Positions 27,914 through 36,850 of a DNA stretch of 64,000 bases are shown piece by piece. Every line of letters starts with the position of its first letter. Positions within the stretch are counted from its first letter, which is position 1. The position numbers and the translations under genes are program-made. The notes below the pieces were generated by a model. That model ran no database searches. It was not told the origin of the DNA and saw nothing but the letters and a program-made list of their open reading frames with translations. Source of the stretch: Modestobacter sp. VKM Ac-2985 (GTDB taxonomy: Bacteria; Actinomycetota; Actinomycetes; Mycobacteriales; Geodermatophilaceae); NCBI RefSeq assembly GCF_026967925.1, contig NZ_JAPVBI010000003.1, forward strand, positions 623,070 through 687,069, read 5' to 3'.

Positions 27914-30136
27914 ATGACCCCACGGGCGTGCGACGGGCCCGCCGTGCGGTCGCTGTTCCAGCCGATCGTCGACCTGTCCGACGGTGCACTGGTGGCGGTG
28001 GAGGCGCTGTCCCGGGGCGGGGCCGGGTCGCCGGAGTCGCCGACCGAGCTGTTCGCGGCCGCCGCCGCAGCCGGGACGACCACCGCGCTGGACACCACCT
28101 GCCTGCACGCCGCCCTGCGCGGCGTGGCGACCGTGGCCCAGCCGACGACGCTGTTCGTGAACATCGAGCCGGCGACGCTGTCCACCCTGTCCCCCGCCGA
28201 CCTGGCCGAGCTCGCCGAGCTGACCCCGGCCGGGGTGCAGGTGGTCCTGGAGGTCACCGAGCGGGACCTCCTGGAGCGCCCCGCCGATCTCGTCCGCGGC
28301 GTGCGGGGCGCCCGCGCGATCGGCTGGCGGGTGGCGCTGGACGACGTGGGTGCCGAGCCGGCCGGGCTGGCGCTGGTGTCGTTCCTGCGGCCGGACGTGA
28401 TCAAGCTGGACCTGGCGTTGGTGCGCGGCCACACCAGCCTGCAGGCGGCCGCGGTGGTCAACGCCGTGCGCGCCGACGCCGAGCGCTCCGGGGCACTCGT
28501 CCTGGCCGAGGGGATCGAGACCGAGGAACACCTGGACCGGGCCCTGGCGATGGGCGCGCGCCTCGGGCAGGGCTGGATGTTCGGTCGTCCCGGGGAGCTG
28601 CCGAGGACCGGCATGCGCGCCCTGCCCCTGCGGCCGGTCCCCGCTGCGCACGGTGCCGGGGTCCCCGGTCCGGTGACCCCCTTCGCCGTCCTCGCCGCGG
28701 CCTCGGCCCCGCAGCGGGCCGGGATCCCGCTGCTGGCCTCGATGACCCGCCAGGTCGAGCGCCAGGCGTTGCTGCTGGACGAGCAGACCGTCGTCCTCGC
28801 GAACTTCCAGCACGCCGAGCTGATGAGCGCGCGCACCCGCCGTCGGTACGAGACGCTCGGCCGGCTCACCGCCCTGACCGCGGTGACCGGGGCGGGGATG
28901 CCCGACGAGCCCGCGCCGGGCGTGGTCGGCACCGCGCTGGACGCGGACGACCCGCTGACGGACGAGTGGGTCGTGACGGTGGTCAGCCCGCACTTCGCGG
29001 CCGCGCTCGCCGCGCGCGAGGTCCCGGAGGGCGGTCGCGGGGACCGGACCGCGCCGGGTGCCGCCGATCGCCGGCTGGACTACGTGCTCACCTACGACCG
29101 GCCGCGGGTGCTCGAGGCGGCCGGGCTGCTCTTGGAGAAGACCCGGCCGGCGATCACCGGGACGGCCCCGTTGCCCCGGCCCGCCCCGGCCGCCGGCGAC
29201 CCCGTCCTGCGGGTCACCGAGGCCGAGCTGCCGGACCTGATGCTGCGAGCCGTCTCGGTCGCGAGCAACGGCATCGTCATCGCCGACGCCCGCCGCCCCG
29301 ACCAGCCCCTGGTCTACGCGAACGCCGCGTTCCTGCGGCTGACCGGCTACCGGGAGGCGGAGGTGCTCGGCCGCAACTGCCGCTTCCTCCAGGGGCAGGA
29401 CACCGACCAGAACCAGGTGCACCCGATCGGACGGCGACTGGTCGCCGGCCGGGACGTCGACGCGGTCCTGCTGAACTACCGGCGGGACGGATCGGCGTTC
29501 TGGAACGAGATGCACATCAGCGCCGTCCGGGACGGCCACGGCGAGGTCACGCACCTGATCGGCAGCCAGTTCGACGTGACCGCCCGGGTCGACCGGGAGC
29601 GCCGGACGGCGTACCTGGCCCACCACGACGAGCTCACCGGGCTCCCCAACCGGGCGCACGTCCTGGAGCACCTGGACCTGGAGCTGCGCCGGGCCCGCCG
29701 CAGCGGCGGCAGCGTGGCGGTGGTGCTGCTGGACCTCGACGACTTCAAGGCGGTCAACGACCGCTTCGGCCACGCCGTCGGCGATGCCGCACTCGTCGGG
29801 GCGGCCGGTCGCATGCGCTCGGCCGTCCGCGCCGGCGACCTGCTGGGCCGGCTGGGCGGCGACGAGTTCCTGGTCGTCCTCGCCGGGCTCCCCGGCGGGG
29901 CACAGCCGGACGACGCCGGCCGCCCCACCGCGGCGGAGCTGGTCCGGCGGGTCCAGGAGCACCTGCGGGCCGCCCTCGCCACCCCGCTCCAGCTGCCCGG
30001 GACGGTCCTGCGGATCGGCGCCAGCTCCGGCGCCGCGGTCTTCCCCGCCGACGCCGACGAAACGGCCTCGCTCCTCGCCTGCGCGGACGCCGCCATGTAC
30101 CGGACCAAGCGCGGACCGGCGCACCGCCAGGACTGA
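27914..30136 (+). CDS. EAL-DICT-LOV-GGDEF cyclic-di-GMP protein, putative blue-light sensor
   Basis: A 740-residue soluble protein. Residues about 10-235 form an EAL phosphodiesterase domain: VEAL, LFVNIEP, EVTERD, PDVIKLD and AEGIETEEHL are present, but the usual DDFGTG is DDVGAE. Residues about 255-420 resemble a DICT domain (LLLDEQTVVLANFQHAEL, RRRYETLGRLTAL, VVTVVSPHFAAALAA). Residues about 435-545 are a PAS domain of LOV type, with GRNCRFLQG carrying the flavin-adduct Cys489. Residues about 560-735 are a diguanylate cyclase with intact GGDEF at 648-652. Both making and degrading c-di-GMP is possible, controlled by blue light through FMN. The EAL-first order is unusual. It stands alone, with no downstream partner on its strand. 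Confidence 0.9.
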   Translation: MTPRACDGPAVRSLFQPIVDLSDGALVAVEALSRGGAGSPESPTELFAAAAAAGTTTALDTTCLHAALRGVATVAQPTTLFVNIEPATLSTLSPADLAELAELTPAGVQVVLEVTERDLLERPADLVRGVRGARAIGWRVALDDVGAEPAGLALVSFLRPDVIKLDLALVRGHTSLQAAAVVNAVRADAERSGALVLAEGIETEEHLDRALAMGARLGQGWMFGRPGELPRTGMRALPLRPVPAAHGAGVPGPVTPFAVLAAASAPQRAGIPLLASMTRQVERQALLLDEQTVVLANFQHAELMSARTRRRYETLGRLTALTAVTGAGMPDEPAPGVVGTALDADDPLTDEWVVTVVSPHFAAALAAREVPEGGRGDRTAPGAADRRLDYVLTYDRPRVLEAAGLLLEKTRPAITGTAPLPRPAPAAGDPVLRVTEAELPDLMLRAVSVASNGIVIADARRPDQPLVYANAAFLRLTGYREAEVLGRNCRFLQGQDTDQNQVHPIGRRLVAGRDVDAVLLNYRRDGSAFWNEMHISAVRDGHGEVTHLIGSQFDVTARVDRERRTAYLAHHDELTGLPNRAHVLEHLDLELRRARRSGGSVAVVLLDLDDFKAVNDRFGHAVGDAALVGAAGRMRSAVRAGDLLGRLGGDEFLVVLAGLPGGAQPDDAGRPTAAELVRRVQEHLRAALATPLQLPGTVLRIGASSGAAVFPADADETASLLACADAAMYRTKRGPAHRQD

Positions 30137-30203
30137 GGACCGCGCCGCCGAGGTGGGTGCGGGCTCGGGACTGCGCCGCCGGGACGGGGACCAGGCCCGG
30201 CCG

Positions 30204-31289
30204 TCAGCCGAGCGAGCGGTAGAGCACCTGGTGCGCCGCCGCGGCCGCGTCCCAGGTGTGCCGGGCGGCCAGCACCCGTCCGGCGGCCCGCCGGGTGGCG
30301 TCGGGTCGTTCGGCGGCGCCGAGCAGGGCGACGGCGAGCTCCCCTGCGTCCCCGGCGAAGGCCGCGGCGTCGCCGAACACCTCCCGCAGCACCGGGAGGT
30401 CCCGCGTCACCACGGGGACGCCCGCGGCCAGCGCCTCCATCGCGGCCAGCCCGAACCCCTCCTTGGTGGAGGGGAAGGCGAAGACGTCGGCGGCGGCGAC
30501 CAGGGCGGGCAGCTCCGGGTCGGGGACCGCGCCCAGCACGACCGGGTGCACGCCCAGCTCCGCGGCACGCTCCTCGACGCGGGCGCGGTAGTCCCGGTAG
30601 TCGAACAACGTCTCCCCGCCGGCGACCACCAGGGACAGGTCCGGTCGCCGGGCCCGGACGGCGGCCATCGCCTCGACCAGGTCCAGGGTCCCCTTGCGCG
30701 GCTCGATGCCGCCGACGGCGAGCACGTAGCGGCCCAGCCGGTCCCGCCAGCCCTGCCGGCCGGCCTCGCCCGCCGGCCCGGCCGCCGCGGCGAACCGGGC
30801 CGCGTCGACGCCGTTCGGGATCACCGTCGGCACCCTTCCCCAGCCGGTGGCAACCTCGGCGGCGACCGCGGCGGAGACGCACACCAGCGCCCGGGGCTGC
30901 ACGACGGCCCGCTCGTGGCAAGCGGCCAGCGCCGGGGTGGTGAAGGTGTCCAGGTGGTGCACGGTGCGCACGCAGCCCGGGACGGCGTTGGCGCTGATGC
31001 AGTCCTGGGCGTGCACCACGTCGTAGGACTCGTCCCGGAAGGCGGTGCCCAGCACCTCGATCGACCGCAGGATGCGGGCGCCGACATCCTCCCCGGCGAC
31101 GTCGGGGAACGGCACCAGCCGCAGGGTCACCGCGGGGTCGACGTGCCGGAAGAACGCGGCGTCGCCGCCGCGGCCGAGCGACCACACGGTCACCTCCTCC
31201 CCGGCCCGGGCCAGCGCCTCGGCCAGCGCCAGCGTGTGCACCACCCCGCCGCGCGGCTTCGTCGAGTAGGTGAGCAGCGCGACCCTCAC
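30204..31289 (-). CDS. GT4 glycosyltransferase, MSMEG_0565 family (Nit1C cluster)
   Basis: A 361-residue GT-B glycosyltransferase: N-terminal MRVALLTYSTKPRGGVVHT and C-terminal donor site (VLAVGGIEPRKGTLDLVEAM, FAFPSTKEGFGLAAMEALA with the E-x7-E motif). It should transfer a sugar from a nucleotide sugar; the acceptor is unknown. The GGVVHTLALAEAL opening and its place in this cluster match the MSMEG_0565 family that accompanies Nit1C nitrilases. GTG 31289 overlaps the stop of the preceding gene by four bases, so it is the last gene of the operon. Confidence 0.85.
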   Translation of the reverse strand: MRVALLTYSTKPRGGVVHTLALAEALARAGEEVTVWSLGRGGDAAFFRHVDPAVTLRLVPFPDVAGEDVGARILRSIEVLGTAFRDESYDVVHAQDCISANAVPGCVRTVHHLDTFTTPALAACHERAVVQPRALVCVSAAVAAEVATGWGRVPTVIPNGVDAARFAAAAGPAGEAGRQGWRDRLGRYVLAVGGIEPRKGTLDLVEAMAAVRARRPDLSLVVAGGETLFDYRDYRARVEERAAELGVHPVVLGAVPDPELPALVAAADVFAFPSTKEGFGLAAMEALAAGVPVVTRDLPVLREVFGDAAAFAGDAGELAVALLGAAERPDATRRAAGRVLAARHTWDAAAAAHQVLYRSLG

Positions 31290-32101
31290 CGGTAGGCCTC
31301 CGGGCGGCGCTCGGTCAGGTGGGACAGCACCGCACGGGCCCGACCGACCTCGGTGCCGACGTCCAGGTCGGCCACCGCCAGGCCCGCCTTGGCCCAGGTG
31401 CGGGCCAGCACGTCACCGCCCGGGCCGACCACCTTGGCCTGGCCGAGGAAGCGCAGCCGGCCCATCGACCCGGTCTGGTTGGCCGACACCCAGACCACCT
31501 GGTTCTCCGCGGCCCGGGCGCAGTCGTAGAGGTCGAAGAGCCGGGACTGCCGGTCCTGCACCAGCCGCGGGGCCCGGTTGGTCAGGCTGGCCGGCCATGC
31601 GGACAGGCAGGCGACCAGCTGCGCCCCGTCGCCGGCCAGGGTGCGCGCGGCCTCCGGGAAGGTCTTGTCGTAGTCGATGAGCATGCCCATCCGGCCCACC
31701 GGGGTGTCGAAGGCGGCGAAGGAGCTCCCGGCCCGGTAGGCGCGGCCCTCCCCGACCGGCTGGTGCACCTTGCGGTGCCTGCCCAGCACGCCGTCGCCGG
31801 TGAGGCAGACCGCGGAGTTGTAGTGGCCCTCGCCGTCCGCCTCCCGGTAGCCCAGGCAGACGACCATGTTCCCGGCCGTCGCCGCGAGCCGGGCCAGCTC
31901 CGGGTCGTCGGCCGGCAGCGCCGGGGGCAGCCCGGTGCGGTCGGCGTCGGCGAAGGTGCCCAGGTAGCCGCCGATGGTGGCGTCGGGGAAGACCAGGACG
32001 TCGACCTCCCGGGACCGCGCGGCCTCGATGATCGACCCGATCCTGGTCAGGCACTGCGCCAGGTCCCGGCCGAAGTGCGCGGCGACGGCGGCCACCCTCA
32101 C
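31286..32101 (-). CDS. Nitrilase-superfamily paralogue lacking catalytic Glu and Cys
   Basis: A 271-residue carbon-nitrogen hydrolase fold, clearly homologous to the intact nitrilase at 33453 (shared HRKVHQP, FPEAARTLA, ENQVVWVSANQ). Of the Glu-Lys-Cys triad only Lys111 remains: the Glu is Asp40 (FPDATIGGY) and the nucleophile Cys is Asp143 (MLIDYDKTFPE; GAC in the DNA). Without the Cys thiol, normal nitrilase or amidase chemistry is not possible. The frame is intact, the surroundings are conserved and it overlaps the next gene by four bases, so it is not decaying. A non-catalytic subunit, a scaffold or a changed activity are options. The GTG at 32101 has a weak ribosome site. Confidence 0.85.
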   Translation of the reverse strand: MRVAAVAAHFGRDLAQCLTRIGSIIEAARSREVDVLVFPDATIGGYLGTFADADRTGLPPALPADDPELARLAATAGNMVVCLGYREADGEGHYNSAVCLTGDGVLGRHRKVHQPVGEGRAYRAGSSFAAFDTPVGRMGMLIDYDKTFPEAARTLAGDGAQLVACLSAWPASLTNRAPRLVQDRQSRLFDLYDCARAAENQVVWVSANQTGSMGRLRFLGQAKVVGPGGDVLARTWAKAGLAVADLDVGTEVGRARAVLSHLTERRPEAYR

Positions 32102-32117
32102 GCCGCACCCGGGGCGG

Positions 32118-33449
32118 TCACGCCATCCGCGCGGCCGACGAGGCGGCGGCCAGCGCGAGCGTGCGGTCCAGCCCGGTGGCCGCCCCGCTCGCCGCCAGCT
32201 CGGTGACCCGGTCGGCGAGGAACTCGGCGTCCCGGGCGATCCCGGCGAACCGACCCGAGCCCCAGGTGTGCAGCCAGGGCAGGCCCAGCACGTACAGCCC
32301 GGGGGCGGCGGTGACGCCACGGACGTGCGTGGGGTAGCCGGCGCCGTCGAACACCGGCACCCGCACCCAGCTCCAGTCGGCGCGGAAGCCGATCGCCCAG
32401 ACCACCGCGGCGATCCGGTCGGCGGCCAGGGAGGCGGGTTCGGTCTCCGGTGCCCACACCGGCGTGTAGCGGGGCTCCGTCGGGGCGTCGAGGCCGGCGC
32501 GCTCGATGTGCGCGTCGACCAGGTCCTTGGCGTTGTCGTCGACCCGGTCGGCCCGGTCGAGGTGGGCGGCCAGCTGGGGGGCGAAGGTGAGCTCGCCGTC
32601 CCGGACGCCGGTGAGCGGGCCGTAGAGCTGCATGCCCTCCCGGGCGAACTGCCGCAGGTCGATGTCGCGCCCGCCGTCCCGGCCGGTGACGTAGTGGTTG
32701 GTGCCCATCCGGGCCGCCTCGCCGTCCCGGTGCCGCTCGACGGGGAGGTCGTAGTGGCCCATGTCGTGCAGCCAGTCGACCATGTCCCGGCCCCGGTAGC
32801 GGCGGGCGATCCGCGGGGCGCTGCCCACCGCCAGGTGCACCCGCCGGCCGGCCAGGTGCAGGTCCTCGGCGATCTGGGCGCCGGACTGCCCGGTCCCCAC
32901 CACCAGCACGTCGCCGTCCGGCAGCCGGCTCGGGCTGCGGTACTGCTGGGAGTGGAGCTGGACGACGTGCGGGGGCAGCGCCGCGGCGTAGGGCGGGACG
33001 ACCGGGACGTGGTAGCCACCCACCGCCAGCACGACCTGGTCGGCGGTGAGCTCACCGGCGCTGGTGCCGAGCGTGTAGCCGCCCTCGGCCGCCGGCGCGA
33101 GCCGGGTGACGGCGACGCCCTCGTGCACCGGCGGGGAGAAGGAGGCGGCGTAGTCGCGGACGAAGGCGACGACCTCCTCCCTGACCATGAAGCCGTCGGG
33201 GTCGTCGCCGCGGTAGGGCCAGCCGGGCAGCTGGCACTGCCAGTTCGGGGTGACCAGGCAGAAGGTGTCCCAGCGGGCGTCCGCCCACTCGTGCGCGATC
33301 GTGTCCCGCTCGAGCACGACGTGCTCGATGCCGCGCTGGACCAGGTGCCAGGACAGGGAGAGCCCGGCCTGCCCGCCGCCGACGACGGCGACCGGCACGT
33401 GGGCGGGCAGGGCACGGCTCGGCGAGGCGACTGCATCGGTGAGGGTCAC
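32118..33449 (-). CDS. FAD-dependent oxidoreductase, MSMEG_0569 family (Nit1C cluster)
   Basis: A 443-residue flavoprotein related to flavin-containing monooxygenases. The FAD motif is VAVVGGGQAGLSLSWHL, a second nucleotide motif VLVVGTGQSGAQIAEDLHL lies at mid-length, and VWAIGFRADWSW is near the C-terminus. A WDTFCLVTPNWQCQLPGW stretch is characteristic of this family. It probably oxidises a cluster-specific intermediate, substrate unknown. It lies between the two nitrilase genes, three bases after the first and 16 before the second. GTG 33449 is taken as start; another Met is not available before the FAD motif. Confidence 0.87.
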   Translation of the reverse strand: MTLTDAVASPSRALPAHVPVAVVGGGQAGLSLSWHLVQRGIEHVVLERDTIAHEWADARWDTFCLVTPNWQCQLPGWPYRGDDPDGFMVREEVVAFVRDYAASFSPPVHEGVAVTRLAPAAEGGYTLGTSAGELTADQVVLAVGGYHVPVVPPYAAALPPHVVQLHSQQYRSPSRLPDGDVLVVGTGQSGAQIAEDLHLAGRRVHLAVGSAPRIARRYRGRDMVDWLHDMGHYDLPVERHRDGEAARMGTNHYVTGRDGGRDIDLRQFAREGMQLYGPLTGVRDGELTFAPQLAAHLDRADRVDDNAKDLVDAHIERAGLDAPTEPRYTPVWAPETEPASLAADRIAAVVWAIGFRADWSWVRVPVFDGAGYPTHVRGVTAAPGLYVLGLPWLHTWGSGRFAGIARDAEFLADRVTELAASGAATGLDRTLALAAASSAARMA

Positions 33450-33452
33450 GGC

Positions 33453-34307
33453 TCAGACCCCCGCCGGCACGCCGTAGGCGTCGGGACGCCGGTCGCGCAG
33501 GTGCGCCATCGACCGCCGGGCTCCGTCGAGCAGGCCCCGGACGTCGACGTCGGCGACGGCCAGGCCCGGTGCCACCCCGGTCGTGGCCAGCACGTCCCCG
33601 CCCGGGCCGACGATCTTGGCGCTGCACACGAAGCGCAGCGCACCGAACGTGCCGGCCTGGTTGGCCGACACCCACACCACCTGGTTCTCCAGCGCGCGGG
33701 CCTGGTCGAACAGGTCGAACCGGCGGGTCCACCGGTCCTCGGCGAGGTCGGCGGCGGCGGCGGTGCGCGAACCGGGCCAGGCGGACATGCAGACGATCAC
33801 CTCGGCGCCGTCCATCGCCAGCGTGCGGGCCGCCTCGGGGAACGCCTTGTCGTAGCAGATGAGCATGCCCAGCCGACCGATCGGTGAGTCGAAGGCGCGG
33901 AACCCGTCGCCCGCGGCGTAGGCGTTGTCCTCCCCCAGCGGCTGGTGGACCTTGCGGTGCACGCCCAGCACGCCGTCCCCGGTGACGGCGACCGCGGTGT
34001 TGTAGCGCTGGGCGCCGTCGGACTCGCAGAAGCCCGCGGTCACCACCATGTCGCCGGCCAGCCGGGCCAGCCGGGCGACCTCCGGGCCGTCGACGTCCAG
34101 CGCGGGTGGCAGGGCGTGCTGCGGCGGCACCTGCTCGACCCCGTGCTCACCGAGGTCGGCGAGGTAGCCGCCGAGCGCGGCCTCCGGGAGCGCCAGCAGC
34201 GAGGCGCCCCGGGCGCGGGCCTGCGCCACCAGGTCCCCGATCAGCGCGAAGGAGGTGTCGAGGTCGCGGCCGAACGGTGCGGCGGCCGCGGCGAAGGTGC
34301 GGGTCAC
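33453..34307 (-). CDS. Nitrilase, Nit1 family (Nit1C cluster)
   Basis: A 284-residue nitrilase-superfamily enzyme with the full triad: Glu42 (LPEAALGGY), Lys119 (VHRKVHQPLGE) and Cys151 (MLICYDKAFPE). It should hydrolyse a nitrile or amide C-N bond. Nit1-type nitrilases lie in a conserved cluster with radical SAM, acetyltransferase, AIR-synthase-like and flavoprotein genes. That cluster has been linked to nitrogen starvation and, in some bacteria, growth on cyanide. GTG 34307 follows AGGAGG. Its start overlaps the stop of the GNAT-AIRS gene by four bases. It is the functional counterpart of the altered copy at 31286. Confidence 0.9.
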   Translation of the reverse strand: MTRTFAAAAAPFGRDLDTSFALIGDLVAQARARGASLLALPEAALGGYLADLGEHGVEQVPPQHALPPALDVDGPEVARLARLAGDMVVTAGFCESDGAQRYNTAVAVTGDGVLGVHRKVHQPLGEDNAYAAGDGFRAFDSPIGRLGMLICYDKAFPEAARTLAMDGAEVIVCMSAWPGSRTAAAADLAEDRWTRRFDLFDQARALENQVVWVSANQAGTFGALRFVCSAKIVGPGGDVLATTGVAPGLAVADVDVRGLLDGARRSMAHLRDRRPDAYGVPAGV

Positions 34308-35761
34308 GGGTGTCCTCCTGTGGACGGGCCCAGGCCGGTGACGGCACCGGGGAGGGCAGTGGTGAGGGAGCCGTCGGGCCAGCGCAGCCGGACGCCGGAG
34401 CCCGGCACGAGCTCCCCGCAACCGGCGGTGGTGGCGGGACCGGCCTCGGCGGCCGGGCGACCCGGGACGTCGGTGGTGAGGAAGGCGGTGCCGGGGAAGC
34501 AGCTGAACCAGTCCCCGACGGTCGTCCCGTCCGGGCGCGGGACGGCGGCGACGTCCAGCACGGCGCCGCAGCCGCTGGCCTCCGCGAGCATGCCCAGGGT
34601 GCCGACCAGGCCGGCCATGCTCACGTCCTTGGCGGCGGCCGGGGCGGTCCGGGCGACGAAGGAGCCCATCAGATGCAGCTCCGCCGTCGTCCGGGCGCTG
34701 GTGGAGTCCCACTGCCGGCCGGTGTGCCCCCGCCGCCAGCTCCCCGCCAGGTCGGCGGTCAGCGACACGACGTGGCCGGGGCGGCCACCGCCGGCGGGGA
34801 CCGGCCGGTCGGTGCGGCCCAGCGCGGTCACGCTCAACGCCGCCGGGACACCCAGCTGGGTGTGGCCGCCGAGGACCGGCACGGCCCACGCCCGGCTGGC
34901 CTCCCGCAGCCCGGCGAGCACCCGGGCGGCGAAGGAGGCGTCCCGGGCACCGACCGCGTCGAGCAGCCCCAGTGGTGCAGCGCCCATCGCGGACAGGTCG
35001 TTGACGTTGACCAGGACGCCGCACCAGCCGGCCCACTCGGGGTCGCGCTCGACCATCGACGGCAGGATCGCGTCGCACGCGGCGATGACGTCGGTGCCGG
35101 GCACCGGGGCGCCGTCGTCCCCGACCCAGCCGGCACCCCCCAGGGAGAACCCGGCCAGCAGACCGCCGAGCGGGGACTTGGTGGCCCGGGCCAGCGCCGC
35201 GATCCGGCCGATCGGCCAGGTCATCGCGGTGTGCCCGCGCCCGGCGATCTCGGTGACCCCGGTCGGCTGCCAGCCGAGCCGGGCGAACAGCCGGGCGTAG
35301 CGGTCCTGCACGGTGGCGTCGAAGCGCAGCACGCCGGCGGCCTCCGCCCGGGCGCAGGCGGCGGTCACCAGGGCCGGGCCGAGCCCCGGCGGTGCACCCG
35401 GGACGGTCACCAGCCGGGAGCCGGTCCACCACCCGACGTCCGCGGTGCCCGGGTCGGCCGGGCCGAGCCGGACCCCACCGAGCACCTCGCCGGTCGCCGC
35501 GCGGGCGACGAGGACGACGGTGCGCGGGTCGTCGTCGACGCCGTCGACGTCACTGCCGGCGAACAGCCCCTGGTCCTCGACGAAGGCGCGACGGCGCAGG
35601 TCCCGGTGGCCGGCCACCCCGGCGGCGTCGGCCTCCTCGACCTGCCAGCCGGGGGGCGTCGGCGGCGTCCGGAAGTCGACCAGCAGCACGTTCCGGTCCA
35701 GGCTCGCCCGCTCGTCCCGGGCCGAGACGGCCGTCTCCTCCCCGATGCGTCCTGCCCTCAC
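34304..35761 (-). CDS. GNAT acetyltransferase fused to AIR-synthase-like domain (Nit1C cluster)
   Basis: A 485-residue two-domain protein. Residues 20-180 form a GNAT acetyltransferase (DRNVLLVDFR, VVLVARAATGEVLGGVRLG, LGPALVTAACARAEAAG), matching the MSMEG_0567/Sll0786 family. Residues 185-485 match the Sll0787 family of AIR synthase (PurM)-like proteins, with VLVNVNDLSAMGAAPLGLLD, LGGHTQLGVPAALSVTALG and AAAKDVSMAGLVGTLGML. PurM-like domains use ATP to activate an amide or similar group. In cyanobacteria the two are separate genes. Here they are one frame with no internal stop. GTG 35761 overlaps the radical SAM stop (GTGA). The product is unknown. Confidence 0.86.
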   Translation of the reverse strand: MRAGRIGEETAVSARDERASLDRNVLLVDFRTPPTPPGWQVEEADAAGVAGHRDLRRRAFVEDQGLFAGSDVDGVDDDPRTVVLVARAATGEVLGGVRLGPADPGTADVGWWTGSRLVTVPGAPPGLGPALVTAACARAEAAGVLRFDATVQDRYARLFARLGWQPTGVTEIAGRGHTAMTWPIGRIAALARATKSPLGGLLAGFSLGGAGWVGDDGAPVPGTDVIAACDAILPSMVERDPEWAGWCGVLVNVNDLSAMGAAPLGLLDAVGARDASFAARVLAGLREASRAWAVPVLGGHTQLGVPAALSVTALGRTDRPVPAGGGRPGHVVSLTADLAGSWRRGHTGRQWDSTSARTTAELHLMGSFVARTAPAAAKDVSMAGLVGTLGMLAEASGCGAVLDVAAVPRPDGTTVGDWFSCFPGTAFLTTDVPGRPAAEAGPATTAGCGELVPGSGVRLRWPDGSLTTALPGAVTGLGPSTGGHP

Positions 35762-36840
35762 GCGCCGGCCGCCTGGAGGGCGCTGCACGCACCGCAGGCT
35801 GCGCAGCCGGCGCCCTGGTCGGCGCCGCGCATGTCCAGCGCGCGGAGGCCGGCGGCGACCCGCTCGGTCACGTCCTGCAGCACCGCCGGGTCCGGCGCTC
35901 CCACGCCGTCGGCCACGGCGAGGGTGCCGGCCAGCGGGCGGTAGGGGACGACGAAGGGGTAGACGCCCCGCTCGGCGAGCCGGAGCGCGCCGTCGACCAG
36001 CTCGTCCGGGTCCTCCCCCAGCCCGACCAGCAGGTAGGTGGAGACCCGGTTCCGGCCGAACACCCGCACCGCCTCGTCCCACGCGGCGTCGTACTGGCTC
36101 ATCGGCACGGTGGCCTTGCCCGGCATCCAGCGGGCCCGGACGGCGTCGTCCAGCGACTCCACGTGGATGCCGATCGCGGTGGCCCCGGCCTGCCGGAGAT
36201 CGCCCAGCACCCCCAGGTCCTCCGGGCTCGGCGGCTCGCACTGCACCTGGACGGGCAGCCCCGGCACGGCGGCGGTGACCGCGCGGACGCAGCGGGCGAG
36301 GTGCCGGGCGCCGCGGTCCCGGCCGTTCGTCGTCCCGGTGGTCATGACCATCTGCCGGACGCCGTCCAGCCGCACCGCCGCCTCGGCGACCTCGGCCAGC
36401 TGCGCCGGGGTCTTCACCGCCGTGGTCGCACCGGCGGTCAGCGAGGCCTCGATGGCGCAGAACCGGCACCGGTCGGCCTCGTCGTAGCGGATGCAGGTCT
36501 GCACGACGGTGGTGGCCAGCACGTCCCGGCCGTGCAGCCGGGCGAGCTGCTCGTAGGGGACGCCGTCGGCGGTGCGCAGGTCGTAGAAGCGCGGCCGCGC
36601 GATCGTCTCCGCCTCGAGGCCCAGGTCGGCGCCGTCGAGCAGCAGCCGACCGCCGCTGATCGAGTAGGGCGAGTCGGGGTTCAGCGGCAGGGCGGCCCCG
36701 TGTCCGCCGAGCAGCACGTGCCCGTCGTCGCTGGGGCCCGCCCCGGCCCGCCGGGAGACCGGGGCGTCGACCCGGACCCCGAGGATCGCGACGTCCACCC
36801 GGGTCGAGGTGCTGCGCCCGACCGTCGGAGTCCGGTTCAC
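35758..36840 (-). CDS. Radical SAM protein, MSMEG_0568 family (Nit1C cluster)
   Basis: A 360-residue radical SAM enzyme. The cluster-binding cysteines are in CIRYDEADRCRFC, spaced C-x8-C-x2-C, not the classical C-x3-C-x2-C. It is followed by a BioB-like barrel (MVMTTGTTNGRDRGARH, VQVQCEPPSPEDL, IGIHVESLDD). The C-terminus has extra cysteines (CAACGAC) that could bind a second Fe-S cluster. It should generate a 5'-deoxyadenosyl radical for an unknown step. Context strongly supports the Nit1C role. It is followed by the GNAT-AIRS gene with a four-base overlap. GTG 36840 is the start. Confidence 0.88.
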   Translation of the reverse strand: MNRTPTVGRSTSTRVDVAILGVRVDAPVSRRAGAGPSDDGHVLLGGHGAALPLNPDSPYSISGGRLLLDGADLGLEAETIARPRFYDLRTADGVPYEQLARLHGRDVLATTVVQTCIRYDEADRCRFCAIEASLTAGATTAVKTPAQLAEVAEAAVRLDGVRQMVMTTGTTNGRDRGARHLARCVRAVTAAVPGLPVQVQCEPPSPEDLGVLGDLRQAGATAIGIHVESLDDAVRARWMPGKATVPMSQYDAAWDEAVRVFGRNRVSTYLLVGLGEDPDELVDGALRLAERGVYPFVVPYRPLAGTLAVADGVGAPDPAVLQDVTERVAAGLRALDMRGADQGAGCAACGACSALQAAGA

Positions 36841-36850
36841 GGCCGGGCGG

